From Clostridiales bacterium (GTDB lineage: Bacteria; Bacillota; Clostridia; Peptostreptococcales; Anaerovoracaceae), in contig JAAZCE010000016.1 in NCBI GenBank assembly GCA_012513435.1, positions 1-59,434 of the forward strand: a stretch of DNA of 59,434 nucleotides. Reading direction: 5' to 3'. This document shows positions 35,394 to 45,401 of this stretch, piece by piece (the stretch's first letter is position 1; every line of letters starts with the position of its first letter). The position numbers were made by a program, and so were the translations under genes. The notes under the pieces are model-generated. The model did not search any database, was not told the origin of the DNA, and was given only the letters and a program-made list of their open reading frames with translations.

Positions 35394-37385
35394 ATGACAG
35401 TAGTATCAAACAAGAGCAAAAGAAATTTAATAATCATCATGGGGATAGTCTTCATTTTCTTCATGTTGCTGTGCCTAAAATTGGGATGGGTACAGATAGT
35501 TAAAGGAGACGAATATTCAGCAAAGGCCGTTGAGCAGCAGACTAGGGACACCCCTATTGAGGCAGAACGCGGCATAATCTACGATACAAACGACAAAGAG
35601 CTTGCTGTCAGCGTGGTTTGCTATACTATATGGGCAAGACCGACAGACATAAAAGCTTCGGAAGCCGATAAGGGAAAAAGTACGGAGCAGGTAGCTAAGA
35701 CACTTTCAGATATATTGGCTATGAACCTTGAAGAAGTAAAGGAGCTTATTAGCAAGGAGCAGAGCATAATAAAGATAAAGAAGGGCATAGACAAGGATAC
35801 GGCTGACAAGATAAGAGATGCCGACCTTCCGGGAATAGAGATAGCAGAAGATACCAAGAGAAGCTATCCTATGGGATCTTTTGCCTCTCATGTACTTGGG
35901 ACGGTAACCGATGACAACACGGGGTTGTCCGGACTTGAGCTTGAATACAATACATACCTGAGCGGAATATCGGGAAGGTGGGTCAATTATACAGATACAA
36001 GCGGTAACCGGTTATCATACGGTAAGGAGAGATACTACAGCGCTGAGGATGGATACAGCATTGTGACTACAATAGACCAGGTTATTCAGCATTATACGGA
36101 GAAGGCGCTTGAACAGGTAATGAAGAAGACAAGTGCCGACAGAGTTATGGCCATCGTCATGGACCCTAAAACAGGAGATGTTCTAGCCATGGCGCAGAAT
36201 CCGGACTTTGACTTGAATGACCCTAAGACACCTTTGGACAGCGATGAACAGAAAAAGCTGGCGAGTATGTCTGATGATGAAAAGGTGGCATATTGGAACA
36301 AAATGTGGAGAAACTCATTAGTGTCGGATGTTTATGAACCGGGGTCGACGTTTAAGCTGTTGACAACATCTATAGCATTGGAAGAGGGCATTGCCTCTCT
36401 TGACAGCACATACTACTGCAAGGGTGTAGTGGATGTCGCCGGAGAAGATATACATTGCTGGTATTATCCTAACGCCCACGGGACACAATCTCTTAAGCAG
36501 GCTGTAGGTAATTCATGTAATCCCGTCTTTGTAAAGCTGGCAACAGAAATAGGGATCGATAAATTTTATGACTACCTTGCGACTTTCGGAATTACAGGCA
36601 CCACGGGAATAGATTTCCCGGGTGAGGGGAGTGCTATTCTTCAGTCAAAGGAAAATGCAGGTCCTGTAGGGCTTGCGACTATTGGTTTCGGTCAGGGCGT
36701 TGCAGTGACACCTATACAGTTGATAACAGCAGTATGTTCTTTGGGCAACAACGGTAAGATGATGAAGCCGAGGCTGGTCAAGGAGCTTCAGGATTCCAAG
36801 GGCAAGACGGTGGAAAGCTTTGATTCTGAGGTGGTTCGTCAGGTAATATCAAAGGAGACTGCCGATGAAATGTGCTCTATAATGCAGTACGTTGTCGATG
36901 AAGGCGGAGGTGGAAACGCCAAGGTCGAGGGCTACAAGGTGGGCTGTAAGACAGGGACGGCAAATAAGTTAAACGATGCGGGGACCGGATACAGTGAGGA
37001 TACGTACTCTTCGTGTATAGCCCTTGCTCCGATGGATGACCCGCAGGTGGCGGTTCTGGTAATTGTAGACAGTCCCAAGGGCGTAAGGTTCGGAAGTGTT
37101 ACAGCAGCTCCTGGAGTGCAACAGATACTTTCGGATACGCTACGATATCTAAATGTTTCACCTGACGATAACAGCCAGAAAGAGGCTAATGCAGAAAAGG
37201 TAAAGGTGCCTGATGTTATAGGAAAGAGTGCCAGCGATGCTATAGGAATACTGGGAGGCAAAGCTTTATCCTATGACATGAACGAAAATGTAGCTGCTCA
37301 GGAGGATTTCATAGTTGTTAAACAATATCCTGCAGCAGGAACAAAGGTTAAAAAGGGCAGTAAGGTATATCTGTACAATGAGTAG
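35394..37385 (+). CDS. ftsI: Division transpeptidase (class B PBP, FtsI/SpoVD type) with one PASTA domain
   Basis: This class B penicillin-binding protein cross-links septal peptidoglycan outside the membrane. The 663-residue protein has one N-terminal membrane anchor (about 13-30), a dimerisation/pedestal domain (about 55-230), and the transpeptidase domain with SxxK at S318 ('PGSTFK'), SxN at 374 ('GNSCNP') and KTG at 519 ('CKTGTA'). A single PASTA domain ends the protein (about 605-663, 'VKVPDVIGKSASDAIGIL'), as in B. subtilis SpoVD. Only one class B PBP gene is in the cluster, so it probably serves vegetative division. GGGAG lies four or five bases before the ATG. Confidence 0.94.
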   Translation: MTVVSNKSKRNLIIIMGIVFIFFMLLCLKLGWVQIVKGDEYSAKAVEQQTRDTPIEAERGIIYDTNDKELAVSVVCYTIWARPTDIKASEADKGKSTEQVAKTLSDILAMNLEEVKELISKEQSIIKIKKGIDKDTADKIRDADLPGIEIAEDTKRSYPMGSFASHVLGTVTDDNTGLSGLELEYNTYLSGISGRWVNYTDTSGNRLSYGKERYYSAEDGYSIVTTIDQVIQHYTEKALEQVMKKTSADRVMAIVMDPKTGDVLAMAQNPDFDLNDPKTPLDSDEQKKLASMSDDEKVAYWNKMWRNSLVSDVYEPGSTFKLLTTSIALEEGIASLDSTYYCKGVVDVAGEDIHCWYYPNAHGTQSLKQAVGNSCNPVFVKLATEIGIDKFYDYLATFGITGTTGIDFPGEGSAILQSKENAGPVGLATIGFGQGVAVTPIQLITAVCSLGNNGKMMKPRLVKELQDSKGKTVESFDSEVVRQVISKETADEMCSIMQYVVDEGGGGNAKVEGYKVGCKTGTANKLNDAGTGYSEDTYSSCIALAPMDDPQVAVLVIVDSPKGVRFGSVTAAPGVQQILSDTLRYLNVSPDDNSQKEANAEKVKVPDVIGKSASDAIGILGGKALSYDMNENVAAQEDFIVVKQYPAAGTKVKKGSKVYLYNE

Positions 37386-37391
37386 GATGCT

Positions 37392-38783
37392 ATGAATAAA
37401 ATATCAATAGACAACATAATAAAGGCAACAAAGGGAAGGCTTATCAGCCCAGGCAAATCTCAGTACATAATTGGAGTCAAGCATGACTCCAGAGAGTGTG
37501 AAGCAGGGGATATGTTTGTGGCAGTCCAGGGTGAAAACCAGGATGGCCACGATTATATTCCTCAGGTGCTGAAAAGCGGGTGCCGGGTGTTTCTCGTCTC
37601 CCATTTGGGAGAGTGGATGGACGATGTTGAGAAGGCCGGAGGAACGATTATTTGCGTCGGTGATACCGTATATGCAATGGGACAGCTTGCCAAGGAGTAC
37701 CTCGAAACATTGGATGCTGTGAAAATAGCCGTGACAGGCAGCGTGGGAAAAACGTCTGTTAGGGATATGGTGTACTATGCATTAAGCGAAAGATATATAT
37801 GCGGCCGTAACGTAAAAAACTATAATAATGATATAGGGTTGCCTCTTTCTATTCTTAAGCTGGATGATACTGTAGAAGTAGTGGTCCTCGAAATCGGAAT
37901 GGACAAATTCGGAGAAATAGACAGGCTGGGTGAAATAATAAAGCCGCATATAGCAATAATAACAAATATAGGTGTTTCTCATATTGAAAATCTGGGAAGC
38001 AGAGAGGGTATATTCAAGGCAAAAATGGAAATAGCTCCCCATATAACACCGAGGGAAGACCAAAAGGGAACGCTAATATTCGCAAGGGATGATATGCTCA
38101 TTAGGGAACGGATCACGGGGGATTACGCACAGCTGTCTGTAGGTACATCCAATGATGATGATTATGTTATATCAAAGGTTGACGACAGGGGCATTGAAGG
38201 TATAGAATTTAGTCTGGAGCATTGCGGGAAATTCCATAGGATAAACCTCCCCGTGCCCGGACAGCATAATGCAATCAACAGTGCCTTAGCAATAGCTGCA
38301 GGTCAGCTTCTCGGGGTAGAGGTGGAAACCGCCATTGAAGGACTGTGCAAAACTCAGCTTACAGGCAGAAGGCTCAATCATCTTAGCGGGAAAAGTGTTC
38401 AAATCATAGATGATACCTATAATGCCAGCCCTACCTCAATGAAAAGCGCATTGAAGGTCTTGGAAAACAGCAGCGGCGGATGCAGAAAAGTAGCCATATT
38501 GGGCGATATGTATGAGCTTGGGCAAGACAGCGACAGTCTTCACCACACAGTCGGTGAATTCGCGGCAGGTCTTCATATAGATTTGCTCATAGCTCTGGGC
38601 CAAAATGCCGAGAGCATTGTCAAAGGCTGCCAAGGCGGAGACCTTAAGGTAAGGCACTTTAAGAAAAAAGGCGAGCTTTACGAAGCATTTGATAAGTTGA
38701 TAGAGCCGGGTGATATGATTATGGTCAAAGGGTCCAGAGGCATGAAAATGGAAGAAGTGGTTGAAAAACTTTTAGAATATTAG
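37392..38783 (+). CDS. murF: UDP-MurNAc-tripeptide:D-Ala-D-Ala ligase
   Basis: MurF adds D-Ala-D-Ala to the UDP-MurNAc tripeptide in the cytoplasm with ATP. The 463-residue Mur ligase has three domains; the P-loop is 'VTGSVGKTSVRDM' (about 116-128), with 'VLEIGMDKFGEIDRL' in the central domain and 'IIDDTYNASPTSMKSAL' before the C-terminal domain, the MurF-specific signature. It starts seven bases after ftsI. The preceding murE, which often sits here, is absent. Confidence 0.95.
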   Translation: MNKISIDNIIKATKGRLISPGKSQYIIGVKHDSRECEAGDMFVAVQGENQDGHDYIPQVLKSGCRVFLVSHLGEWMDDVEKAGGTIICVGDTVYAMGQLAKEYLETLDAVKIAVTGSVGKTSVRDMVYYALSERYICGRNVKNYNNDIGLPLSILKLDDTVEVVVLEIGMDKFGEIDRLGEIIKPHIAIITNIGVSHIENLGSREGIFKAKMEIAPHITPREDQKGTLIFARDDMLIRERITGDYAQLSVGTSNDDDYVISKVDDRGIEGIEFSLEHCGKFHRINLPVPGQHNAINSALAIAAGQLLGVEVETAIEGLCKTQLTGRRLNHLSGKSVQIIDDTYNASPTSMKSALKVLENSSGGCRKVAILGDMYELGQDSDSLHHTVGEFAAGLHIDLLIALGQNAESIVKGCQGGDLKVRHFKKKGELYEAFDKLIEPGDMIMVKGSRGMKMEEVVEKLLEY

Positions 38784-38791
38784 GAGTTGTT

Positions 38792-39760
38792 ATGAATTAC
38801 ATCAGCATAGGAATAATCATATTGGCGGCGTTTCTTCTATCATTGGTGATAACAAAAATCGAAATACCCATTTTAAAGAAGAAGGCCGGACAGAATATAA
38901 GGGAAGAGGGACCGGAGTCCCACCTGTCCAAGGCGGGAACACCGAGTATGGGCGGTATCGCAATGATTATTGCAACGGCTGTAGTGGCTTTGGCCTTTCA
39001 GATAATTATGTTGGGCAATATGGCAGAGGTTGTTATTGTAGTCGTTGTATTCCTGGGATTTGGTTTCATAGGATTTTTTGACGACTATTTGAAGATAATA
39101 AAGAAGAACAACCTGGGACTCAGGGCATATCAGAAGTTCGGGCTCCAGATAATATTTTCCGTAGTACTGGCTGTATATCTTGCTAACTATTCTGTGGGAA
39201 GCACCTTTGTGTATATTCCCATAGCTGATATGTATATAGATTTCGGTATATGGTACATACCTTTTATTGTTTTTGTCATGCTGGCAATGACAAATGCCGT
39301 TAATCTGACCGACGGTCTTGATGGCCTGGCGTCGGGAGTTACGGCGTTTACTTCCTTGTTCTTTGCTATAGCAGGAATACTTTACGGAGTGTATTCGGGA
39401 GCCTATTTCTGTAGCGCCATGTGCGGAGCCTGTCTGGGATTTTTGGTTTTTAACAAGAATCCGGCAAAGGTGTTCATGGGAGACACAGGGTCTTTGGCTC
39501 TTGGAGGCGGCTTAGCGGCAGCAGCTATAGTCATGAAGCTGGAACTGATGCTTCCTATAGTGGGGCTTCTTTACGTTATGGAAGCCTTGTCTGTGGTATT
39601 GCAGGTGGGATACTTTAAGATCAGCGGAGGCAAAAGGATATTTAAGATGGCCCCCATCCACCATCACTTTGAAAAGTGCGGATATAGCGAGGTTCAGGTT
39701 GTAATCGCATTTTGGATATTCACCATTGTTTGCTGTGTAGCAGGATTTGGTATTATATAA
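38792..39760 (+). CDS. mraY: Phospho-MurNAc-pentapeptide translocase
   Basis: MraY makes lipid I by moving phospho-MurNAc-pentapeptide to undecaprenyl phosphate in the inner leaflet. The 322-residue protein has about ten membrane spans and the catalytic motifs 'GFFDDYLKI' (about 90-98), 'NLTDGLDGLASG' (about 170-181) and 'APIHHHFEKCGY' (about 287-298). Confidence 0.97.
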   Translation: MNYISIGIIILAAFLLSLVITKIEIPILKKKAGQNIREEGPESHLSKAGTPSMGGIAMIIATAVVALAFQIIMLGNMAEVVIVVVVFLGFGFIGFFDDYLKIIKKNNLGLRAYQKFGLQIIFSVVLAVYLANYSVGSTFVYIPIADMYIDFGIWYIPFIVFVMLAMTNAVNLTDGLDGLASGVTAFTSLFFAIAGILYGVYSGAYFCSAMCGACLGFLVFNKNPAKVFMGDTGSLALGGGLAAAAIVMKLELMLPIVGLLYVMEALSVVLQVGYFKISGGKRIFKMAPIHHHFEKCGYSEVQVVIAFWIFTIVCCVAGFGII

Positions 39761-39786
39761 AACAAAAAATTTAGGAGATGATGTTA

Positions 39787-41166
39787 ATGTTAAAGAACCA
39801 TAATACAAGTATGGAAAATAAAAGAGTGCTTATAGTCGGAATGGGTAATTCAGGAAAGGCTGCGGCTCAGGCTATGGTTAAGCTGGGTGCTCATGTTTCC
39901 GTAGCTGACAGTAAAAAGGAAGAAGATATCAATCCGCAGCTGATTACTTTTTTGAAGGATAAATCCGTAGAATGCTACTTTGGTCGACTGCCTCAAAGCA
40001 TTAGCGAATTTGACGTTATTATTCTGAGTCCGGGAGTGCCTCCTGAACTTGACTTTATTCAGGAAGCTCGTGCAGCGGGGGCAGAGGTAATCGGTGAGCT
40101 TGAAATAGCCTACAGAGTGGGAAAGGGCAATTATGTTGCCATAACAGGAACAAACGGGAAGACAACCACCACAACACTGGTTGGTGAGATATATAAGAGA
40201 GCGGGTAAAAAAACATATGTAGTGGGAAACATAGGCGTTGCCGTTATATCTAAGGCGCTTATGGCAGATGATGACAGTTGGCTCATAACAGAAACCAGCA
40301 GTTTTCAGCTTGAGACTATAAAGGAATTCAAGCCGGCAGTATCTGCAATACTCAATTTGACACCGGACCATATGGACCGTCACAAGACTATGGAAAGATA
40401 CAGCGCGGCAAAGGCAGATATATTCAAAAATCAGACCGAAAAAGAGTACTGCATAATAAACTATGATGACAGGGAATGCGTTAGAATGGCAAAAAAATGC
40501 AGGGCTAAGGTAGTGCCGTTCAGCAGAATAAAGCAGCTTGATTTTGGTGCCTTTGTTAAGGAAGAGCATATAGTGATAAAGGATGAAGCGGGGGAGGGAC
40601 ATTCTATTTGCAGGACTGATGAACTACTGATTCCGGGGAGTCATAACCTAGAAAACGCTTTGGCTGCGTGTGCTATCGCTTATTTCGGAGGAATAGACCC
40701 AGAGGACATAGCCGAGGCTGTCAGGGAGTTCAAGGGCGTTGAACACAGGATAGAGCTTTGTGGTGAAATAGACGGCATTAAATTTGTCAATGATTCAAAG
40801 GGAACAAATCCCGATGCGGCAATAAAGGCCATAGAAGCCATGAAAAAGGATATTATTCTCATAGCCGGGGGATATGATAAGGGAGCTTCCTTCGATGAGT
40901 TTGTAAAGGCCTTTGATGGAAAGGTCAAGGCGTTGCTCCTTCTTGGAAAGACTGCGACCAAGATAAAGGATACTGCGGAGAAGGCTGGATTTACCAATAC
41001 AATAATCCTCAAGGATATGGAAGCCTGTGTAAGAGAAGCGTATGGAATGGCTAAGGCGGGAGATGTGGTTTTGCTTTCTCCTGCATGTGCAAGCTGGGAT
41101 ATGTATTCAAACTTTGAACAGAGAGGCAGCCATTTTAAATCCTGCGTAGAAGGCTTAGAAAGGTAA
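39787..41166 (+). CDS. murD: UDP-MurNAc-L-Ala:D-Glu ligase
   Basis: MurD adds D-glutamate to UDP-MurNAc-L-Ala. The 459-residue protein has the N-terminal UDP-binding Rossmann fold ('VLIVGMGNSGKAAAQAM'), the P-loop 'ITGTNGKTTTTTLVG' (about 119-133), 'NLTPDHMDRH' and 'FVNDSKGTNPDAAIKA'. I chose the ATG at 39787, nine bases after AGGAG; the ATGs at 39778 and 39781 are too close to it. Confidence 0.96.
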   Translation: MLKNHNTSMENKRVLIVGMGNSGKAAAQAMVKLGAHVSVADSKKEEDINPQLITFLKDKSVECYFGRLPQSISEFDVIILSPGVPPELDFIQEARAAGAEVIGELEIAYRVGKGNYVAITGTNGKTTTTTLVGEIYKRAGKKTYVVGNIGVAVISKALMADDDSWLITETSSFQLETIKEFKPAVSAILNLTPDHMDRHKTMERYSAAKADIFKNQTEKEYCIINYDDRECVRMAKKCRAKVVPFSRIKQLDFGAFVKEEHIVIKDEAGEGHSICRTDELLIPGSHNLENALAACAIAYFGGIDPEDIAEAVREFKGVEHRIELCGEIDGIKFVNDSKGTNPDAAIKAIEAMKKDIILIAGGYDKGASFDEFVKAFDGKVKALLLLGKTATKIKDTAEKAGFTNTIILKDMEACVREAYGMAKAGDVVLLSPACASWDMYSNFEQRGSHFKSCVEGLER

Positions 41167-41175
41167 TGATTTAAT

Positions 41176-42315
41176 TTGAGAAAAGGTGTTGAGAAAAGGG
41201 CAAAAAAAACAAAGTCGGTAGATTTCTTTCTCATGATAACGACCTTAATATTGGTGACCTTCGGGCTGATAATGGTTTTCAGCGCAAGCTATTACTATTC
41301 CATAAGTCAGGACGGAAACGCATACAGCTATCTATTGAAGCACGGATTGTGGCTCATACTTGGCTTTGGCGCTATGTTTCTGGGTATAGTATGCGATTAC
41401 AAGATATATAAGGGAATAGGGAAGTGGGTGTTGATAGGAAGCATCCTTTTGCTTGTTCTCGTGCTTACTCCCATAGGACAGACGGTCAACGGAGCTACCA
41501 GATGGATAGCGGTAGGACCTATTACGGTTATGCCTGGAGAGTTGGCAAAAATTGCGGCTATAATTTTTACGGCGGATTTTTTAAGTGCAAAGCCTGAGAG
41601 AGTAAAGTCCCTTACCCAAGGCATATTGCCATTGCTTGTGGTAATATGTATATACGGAGCCCTTATAATACAACAACCTAACCTGTCGACGGCTATTACG
41701 GTTTGTGGGATAATAGTTGCTATGATGTTGGTTGCCGGTATGAGATGGAGGTACTTTTTTGGAGCCGCAGGAGCAGGAGCAGCGGGTATATTGAGTATAT
41801 TGATTTTCATGAAGGACAGCTACTGGTACAGCAGGCTTACCAGCTTCACTGACCCCTTCGCAGATCCTTTGAACGAAGGGTATCAGGCGGTACAGTCCTT
41901 GCTTGCATTAGGTTCGGGAGGTTTGTTCGGAGTGGGCCTTGGAAAGAGTGTGCAGAAGAATCTATATTTGCCTGAGCCTCAGAACGACTTTATTCTAGCT
42001 ATCATAGGCGAAGAAATAGGGTTTATAGGGCTGATATTGCTTATGGCCGTATATTGTCTGTTTATTTGGAGGGGAGTTCACATTGCAATAAATACACCGG
42101 ATCAATTCGGTATGCTGTTGGCTTCGGGAATAGTTCTCCTTGTAGCGATACAGGTTATCTTAAACGTGGCAGTAGTAACATCGTCAATGCCGGCAACGGG
42201 GATAAACCTGCCGTTTATCAGCTATGGAGGCAATTCCCTGTTGATGTTCATGTTCCTAACGGGTGTACTGCTAAATATATCACGGCATGAGCCGAAGAAT
42301 ACAGGAGTGAATTAA
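41176..42315 (+). CDS. ftsW: SEDS glycosyltransferase (FtsW/SpoVE type)
   Basis: This is the septal peptidoglycan polymerase working with the FtsI-type PBP. The 379-residue protein has ten membrane spans and the SEDS motifs 'NGATRWIAVGPITVMPGELA' (about 104-123), 'YQAVQSLLALGSGGLFGVGL' and 'ATGINLPFISYGGNSL' near the end. The start is a TTG at 41176, nine bases after the murD stop, with only AAGG upstream, so translation is probably modest or coupled to murD. Confidence 0.93.
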   Translation: MRKGVEKRAKKTKSVDFFLMITTLILVTFGLIMVFSASYYYSISQDGNAYSYLLKHGLWLILGFGAMFLGIVCDYKIYKGIGKWVLIGSILLLVLVLTPIGQTVNGATRWIAVGPITVMPGELAKIAAIIFTADFLSAKPERVKSLTQGILPLLVVICIYGALIIQQPNLSTAITVCGIIVAMMLVAGMRWRYFFGAAGAGAAGILSILIFMKDSYWYSRLTSFTDPFADPLNEGYQAVQSLLALGSGGLFGVGLGKSVQKNLYLPEPQNDFILAIIGEEIGFIGLILLMAVYCLFIWRGVHIAINTPDQFGMLLASGIVLLVAIQVILNVAVVTSSMPATGINLPFISYGGNSLLMFMFLTGVLLNISRHEPKNTGVN

Positions 42316-42316
42316 G

Positions 42317-43411
42317 ATGAAAGTTGTTATGACCGGAGGGGGAACAGGCGGACATATATATCCTGCAATCGCCATTGCAGATGAGATTAAACGCCGTTAT
42401 CCAGATTTGGAAATCGTATTTATAGGGGCCGAAATAGGAATGGAAACCACCATTGTTCCCGATAACGGTTATGAAATAATACTTATTACGGCAGACGGAT
42501 TTTCAAGAGAGCATATGTCGAGAAATTTTAAGGTGCTGCTCCGATTCGGCAAGGGAACTTTGCAGGCGAGAAATATTCTGAGAAAGCTCAGGCCTGATGT
42601 TGTTATAGGGACGGGAGGCTACGCCAGCGCGCCTGTGGTGAGAATGGCCCAAAGCTTAAATATTCCGACCTATATCCAAGAGCAAAATGCCATACCGGGA
42701 GTTACCAACAAGTTTTTGGAAAGCAGGGCTACCAAGGTTTTCCTTGGCTTTGAAAAGGGCTCTCAGTACTTTAAGCACAAGGAAAAGCACGTGGTTTCGG
42801 GAAATCCGGTGAGAAAAAACTTTACATCGGTAAATAGAGATGAAGCTAGAGAGGAGCTGGGATTTAAGCCTAAGGATTTTGTTCTGCTTTCCTTCGGAGG
42901 AAGCCAGGGAGCAGGGCGGATAAACAAAGCTATGATGGAAGTAGTGGAGACCTTTAACGGCGTGAAGGATTTAAAGATATGCATGGCTACAGGAGGATAT
43001 TATTACAAGGCTATACTGGAAGAGCTGGAGGAAAAAGGAATCCAGCTGGAAAGCAATATAAGCATAATAGAGTATATTAAAGATATGGCTAAGTATTTGA
43101 CTGCCGCTGACCTTGTAGTAGGCAGAAGTGGCGCACTTTCCGTGGCGGAGATTACCATGTGCGGCAAGCCGGCTATATTCATTCCATCTCCTATCGTATC
43201 AGGCAATCATCAGTACTACAACGCAGTGGCTATAGAAGAAAAGGGTGGAGCCAAGGTAATAGAGGAAAAGGATTTGGAGGGCAAGGCCTTGTCTTCCGAA
43301 ATACTTAAGCTGAAGAACAATCCGGAAATACTGAGGGATATGTCGGAGAAAAGTGCAAAGTGCGCGCCTTTAAGGGCTGCCGAAATAATATGTGATAGTA
43401 TAGAGTTCTAG
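42317..43411 (+). CDS. murG: Lipid II synthase, GlcNAc transferase
   Basis: MurG adds GlcNAc to lipid I on the cytosolic membrane face. The 364-residue GT-B protein starts 'VVMTGGGTGGHIYPAIAIAD' (glycine loop 1), has 'VIGTGGYASAPVV', 'QEQNAIPGVTNK' and 'LSFGGSQGAGRINKAM', and ends with the UDP-GlcNAc site 'VGRSGALSVAEI'. It starts two bases after ftsW. Confidence 0.97.
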   Translation: MKVVMTGGGTGGHIYPAIAIADEIKRRYPDLEIVFIGAEIGMETTIVPDNGYEIILITADGFSREHMSRNFKVLLRFGKGTLQARNILRKLRPDVVIGTGGYASAPVVRMAQSLNIPTYIQEQNAIPGVTNKFLESRATKVFLGFEKGSQYFKHKEKHVVSGNPVRKNFTSVNRDEAREELGFKPKDFVLLSFGGSQGAGRINKAMMEVVETFNGVKDLKICMATGGYYYKAILEELEEKGIQLESNISIIEYIKDMAKYLTAADLVVGRSGALSVAEITMCGKPAIFIPSPIVSGNHQYYNAVAIEEKGGAKVIEEKDLEGKALSSEILKLKNNPEILRDMSEKSAKCAPLRAAEIICDSIEF

Positions 43412-43437
43412 TAAAGAATCGGAGAAAAAGGCAAGCT

Positions 43438-44190
43438 ATGTCCAATGATACCCGTACGGCAAAGACAATAAAAAAGAAAAGACGTAGAAAGAAGAGATAT
43501 CTGCTTCGTTTTTTTATCATCCTTCTCCTCTGCGTAGGTGCCTATTTCCTGTTACATATAGACTACTTTGATGTTAACGGCATCGGAGTCGCGGGAAACG
43601 ATGAAGTATCTGATGAAAAGGTCATAGAATTGTCACGGCTTGAAGTGGGCGAAAACATATTTGACATACATCCTTGGTTTGTCGAAAAACGTATAAAGAA
43701 AAATCTATATATAGCGGATGCTGATGTGAAGCGAAAACTGCCTGACATGATAGAAATAGTCATTACGGAGCGGACAGGCAAGGCTCAGTTTACCATGGGT
43801 AAAAACTATGTGATTGCAGACAGCGAAGGAATGGTAATCGAAATATGCAAGGATCAGAGATCGGTCACCTTAATTGAGGGAGTTACCGTGGAAAAGGCTA
43901 AGGTAAAAAAGGACATTGAAATCGCGGAAACAGACAGGTATGAAAGAGCACAAGCAATGATAATAGCCGCTGAAGAAGGCGATTTGTATTTTAAAAAGAT
44001 AGTTATGAGCAAGGTCAATGTACAGGCATATATTTATGATACGCTTGTGTGCGAGGGAAGGTATAAAGATGTGATGGATAGCATCGAAAAGGGAGCACTG
44101 AAATCGGTGGTATTTGACCTGTACCAAAAGGGCGCAGAAAGCGGTGTTATCAGTGTCGGAAGCAATAATTATTGTTCCTTTACGCCGTGA
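43438..44190 (+). CDS. ftsQ: Division protein FtsQ/DivIB
   Basis: The 250-residue bitopic protein has a highly basic N-terminal tail (KKKRRRKKR), one membrane span (about 20-38), a POTRA domain (about 40-110, 'FDVNGIGVAGNDEVSDEKVI') and a beta domain. It connects FtsL to the divisome. It lies between murG and ftsZ, the normal position. No ftsA follows it. Confidence 0.88.
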   Translation: MSNDTRTAKTIKKKRRRKKRYLLRFFIILLLCVGAYFLLHIDYFDVNGIGVAGNDEVSDEKVIELSRLEVGENIFDIHPWFVEKRIKKNLYIADADVKRKLPDMIEIVITERTGKAQFTMGKNYVIADSEGMVIEICKDQRSVTLIEGVTVEKAKVKKDIEIAETDRYERAQAMIIAAEEGDLYFKKIVMSKVNVQAYIYDTLVCEGRYKDVMDSIEKGALKSVVFDLYQKGAESGVISVGSNNYCSFTP

Positions 44191-44207
44191 TATTTATGTG
44201 TTATAAT
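44179..44207 (+). promoter_or_regulatory. ftsZ promoter
   Basis: TTTACG (44179-44184), 17-base spacer, TATAAT (44202-44207), beginning inside the last codons of ftsQ and 47 bases before ftsZ, giving ftsZ a transcript independent of the long dcw message. Confidence 0.7.
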
Positions 44208-44253
44208 ATACCATATATTGATTAAATGAGTATACAATGGGAGGTACTTCTGA

Positions 44254-45348
44254 ATGTTACAATTTGAGATGAATGACTCTACGCTGCAAGAAATTAAGGT
44301 CATTGGAGTTGGCGGCGGCGGATGTAACGCAGTTAACAGAATGATAGAAGGAGGCATGAGAGGTGTAACTTTCATAGCCGTTAATACGGACAAGCAGGCT
44401 CTTACCAGGAGCAAAGCGGAGACTAAAATCCAGATAGGCGAGAAGCTTACCAAGGGTTTAGGAGCAGGGGGGAATCCCGAAATCGGACAGAAGTCTGCAG
44501 AGGAAAACTTAGAAGACATTGAAAAATTTATCGCAGGATCGGACATGGTGTTCGTTACATGCGGCATGGGCGGGGGAACAGGCACAGGTGCGGCTCCAAT
44601 AATCGCCAAAATATCAAAGGACATGGGTATCCTCACGGTAGGTGTTGTTACCAAACCTTTTAGATTTGAAGGAAAAAAGAGAGGGGAGCACGCAGAGCTG
44701 GGAATCAAGTTCCTGAAAAAATATGTAGATTCTCTCGTTGTAGTACCTAACGATAAACTTCTTGAGACCGTTCAGGAGCAGACATCATTGCTGGAAGCCT
44801 TTGAGCTTGCAGACGATGTACTGAAACAGGGCGTGCAGGGCATTTCGGACATCATAGTAGACGATGCTCTTATCAATCTGGATTTTGCGGATGTTACGAC
44901 CATAATGAAGGATAGGGGCATAGTACATATGGGTGTTGGCAGAGGCAGAGGCGAGACCAGACTGGAAGATGCAGTCAGAGGCGCCGTGGACAGCCCTCTT
45001 CTCGAAACGAAGATTTCGGGAGCTAAGGCCGTACTCATTAATATTACGGGCGGAAGAGACCTTACCATGTTTGACGTTGACAAGGTTGCTACGCAGATTG
45101 ATGAAGAAGCAGACAGTAATGCCATTATCATTTTAGGTGCGTCTATCAAGGAAGAATTGCAGGACGAAATAGCTGTTACGGTTATTGCTGCCGGATTTGA
45201 TAAGTCTCAGAGCGTAGATATATTGAACAGCCCGATGATACCTAACAAGGCAGAAGGCGAAGCAGTTCAGCAGGAAAATCAAGAACCGTCAACTGTTGCC
45301 GAAAAGGGAATTTCCATTATGGATATTCCGGACTTTTTACGAAGATAA
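44254..45348 (+). CDS. ftsZ: Cell division GTPase FtsZ
   Basis: FtsZ is the tubulin homologue that forms the division ring. The 364-residue protein has '[13 protein letters not shown]' (about 18-30), the GTP signature GGGTGTG (about 107-113), the synergy loop '[11 protein letters not shown]' (about 208-218) and the conserved C-terminal peptide 'DIPDFLRR', which binds partners such as FtsA, SepF and ZapA-type proteins. GGGAGG lies nine bases before the ATG. FtsA is not encoded nearby; SepF elsewhere may tether it. Confidence 0.97.
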   Translation: MLQFEMNDSTLQEIKVIGVGGGGCNAVNRMIEGGMRGVTFIAVNTDKQALTRSKAETKIQIGEKLTKGLGAGGNPEIGQKSAEENLEDIEKFIAGSDMVFVTCGMGGGTGTGAAPIIAKISKDMGILTVGVVTKPFRFEGKKRGEHAELGIKFLKKYVDSLVVVPNDKLLETVQEQTSLLEAFELADDVLKQGVQGISDIIVDDALINLDFADVTTIMKDRGIVHMGVGRGRGETRLEDAVRGAVDSPLLETKISGAKAVLINITGGRDLTMFDVDKVATQIDEEADSNAIIILGASIKEELQDEIAVTVIAAGFDKSQSVDILNSPMIPNKAEGEAVQQENQEPSTVAEKGISIMDIPDFLRR

Positions 45349-45368
45349 CAGAAAGGCAAGATGATCTC

Positions 45369-45396
45369 AATAGCCGGTTAGTAACCGGCTATTTTC
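45369..45396 (+). terminator. dcw cluster terminator after ftsZ
   Basis: AATAGCCGGTT (45369-45379) and AACCGGCTATT (45383-45393) form a perfect 11-bp stem with a three-base loop; only four T follow, so readthrough to the next gene, which starts six bases later, is possible. Confidence 0.75.
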
Positions 45397-45401
45397 CCAT
45401 T

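Noticed and set aside
39850..40602. 250-codon minus-strand frame
   Set aside because: It is antisense to murD; rich in Cys/Tyr/Phe as expected of shadow frames, with no family match.
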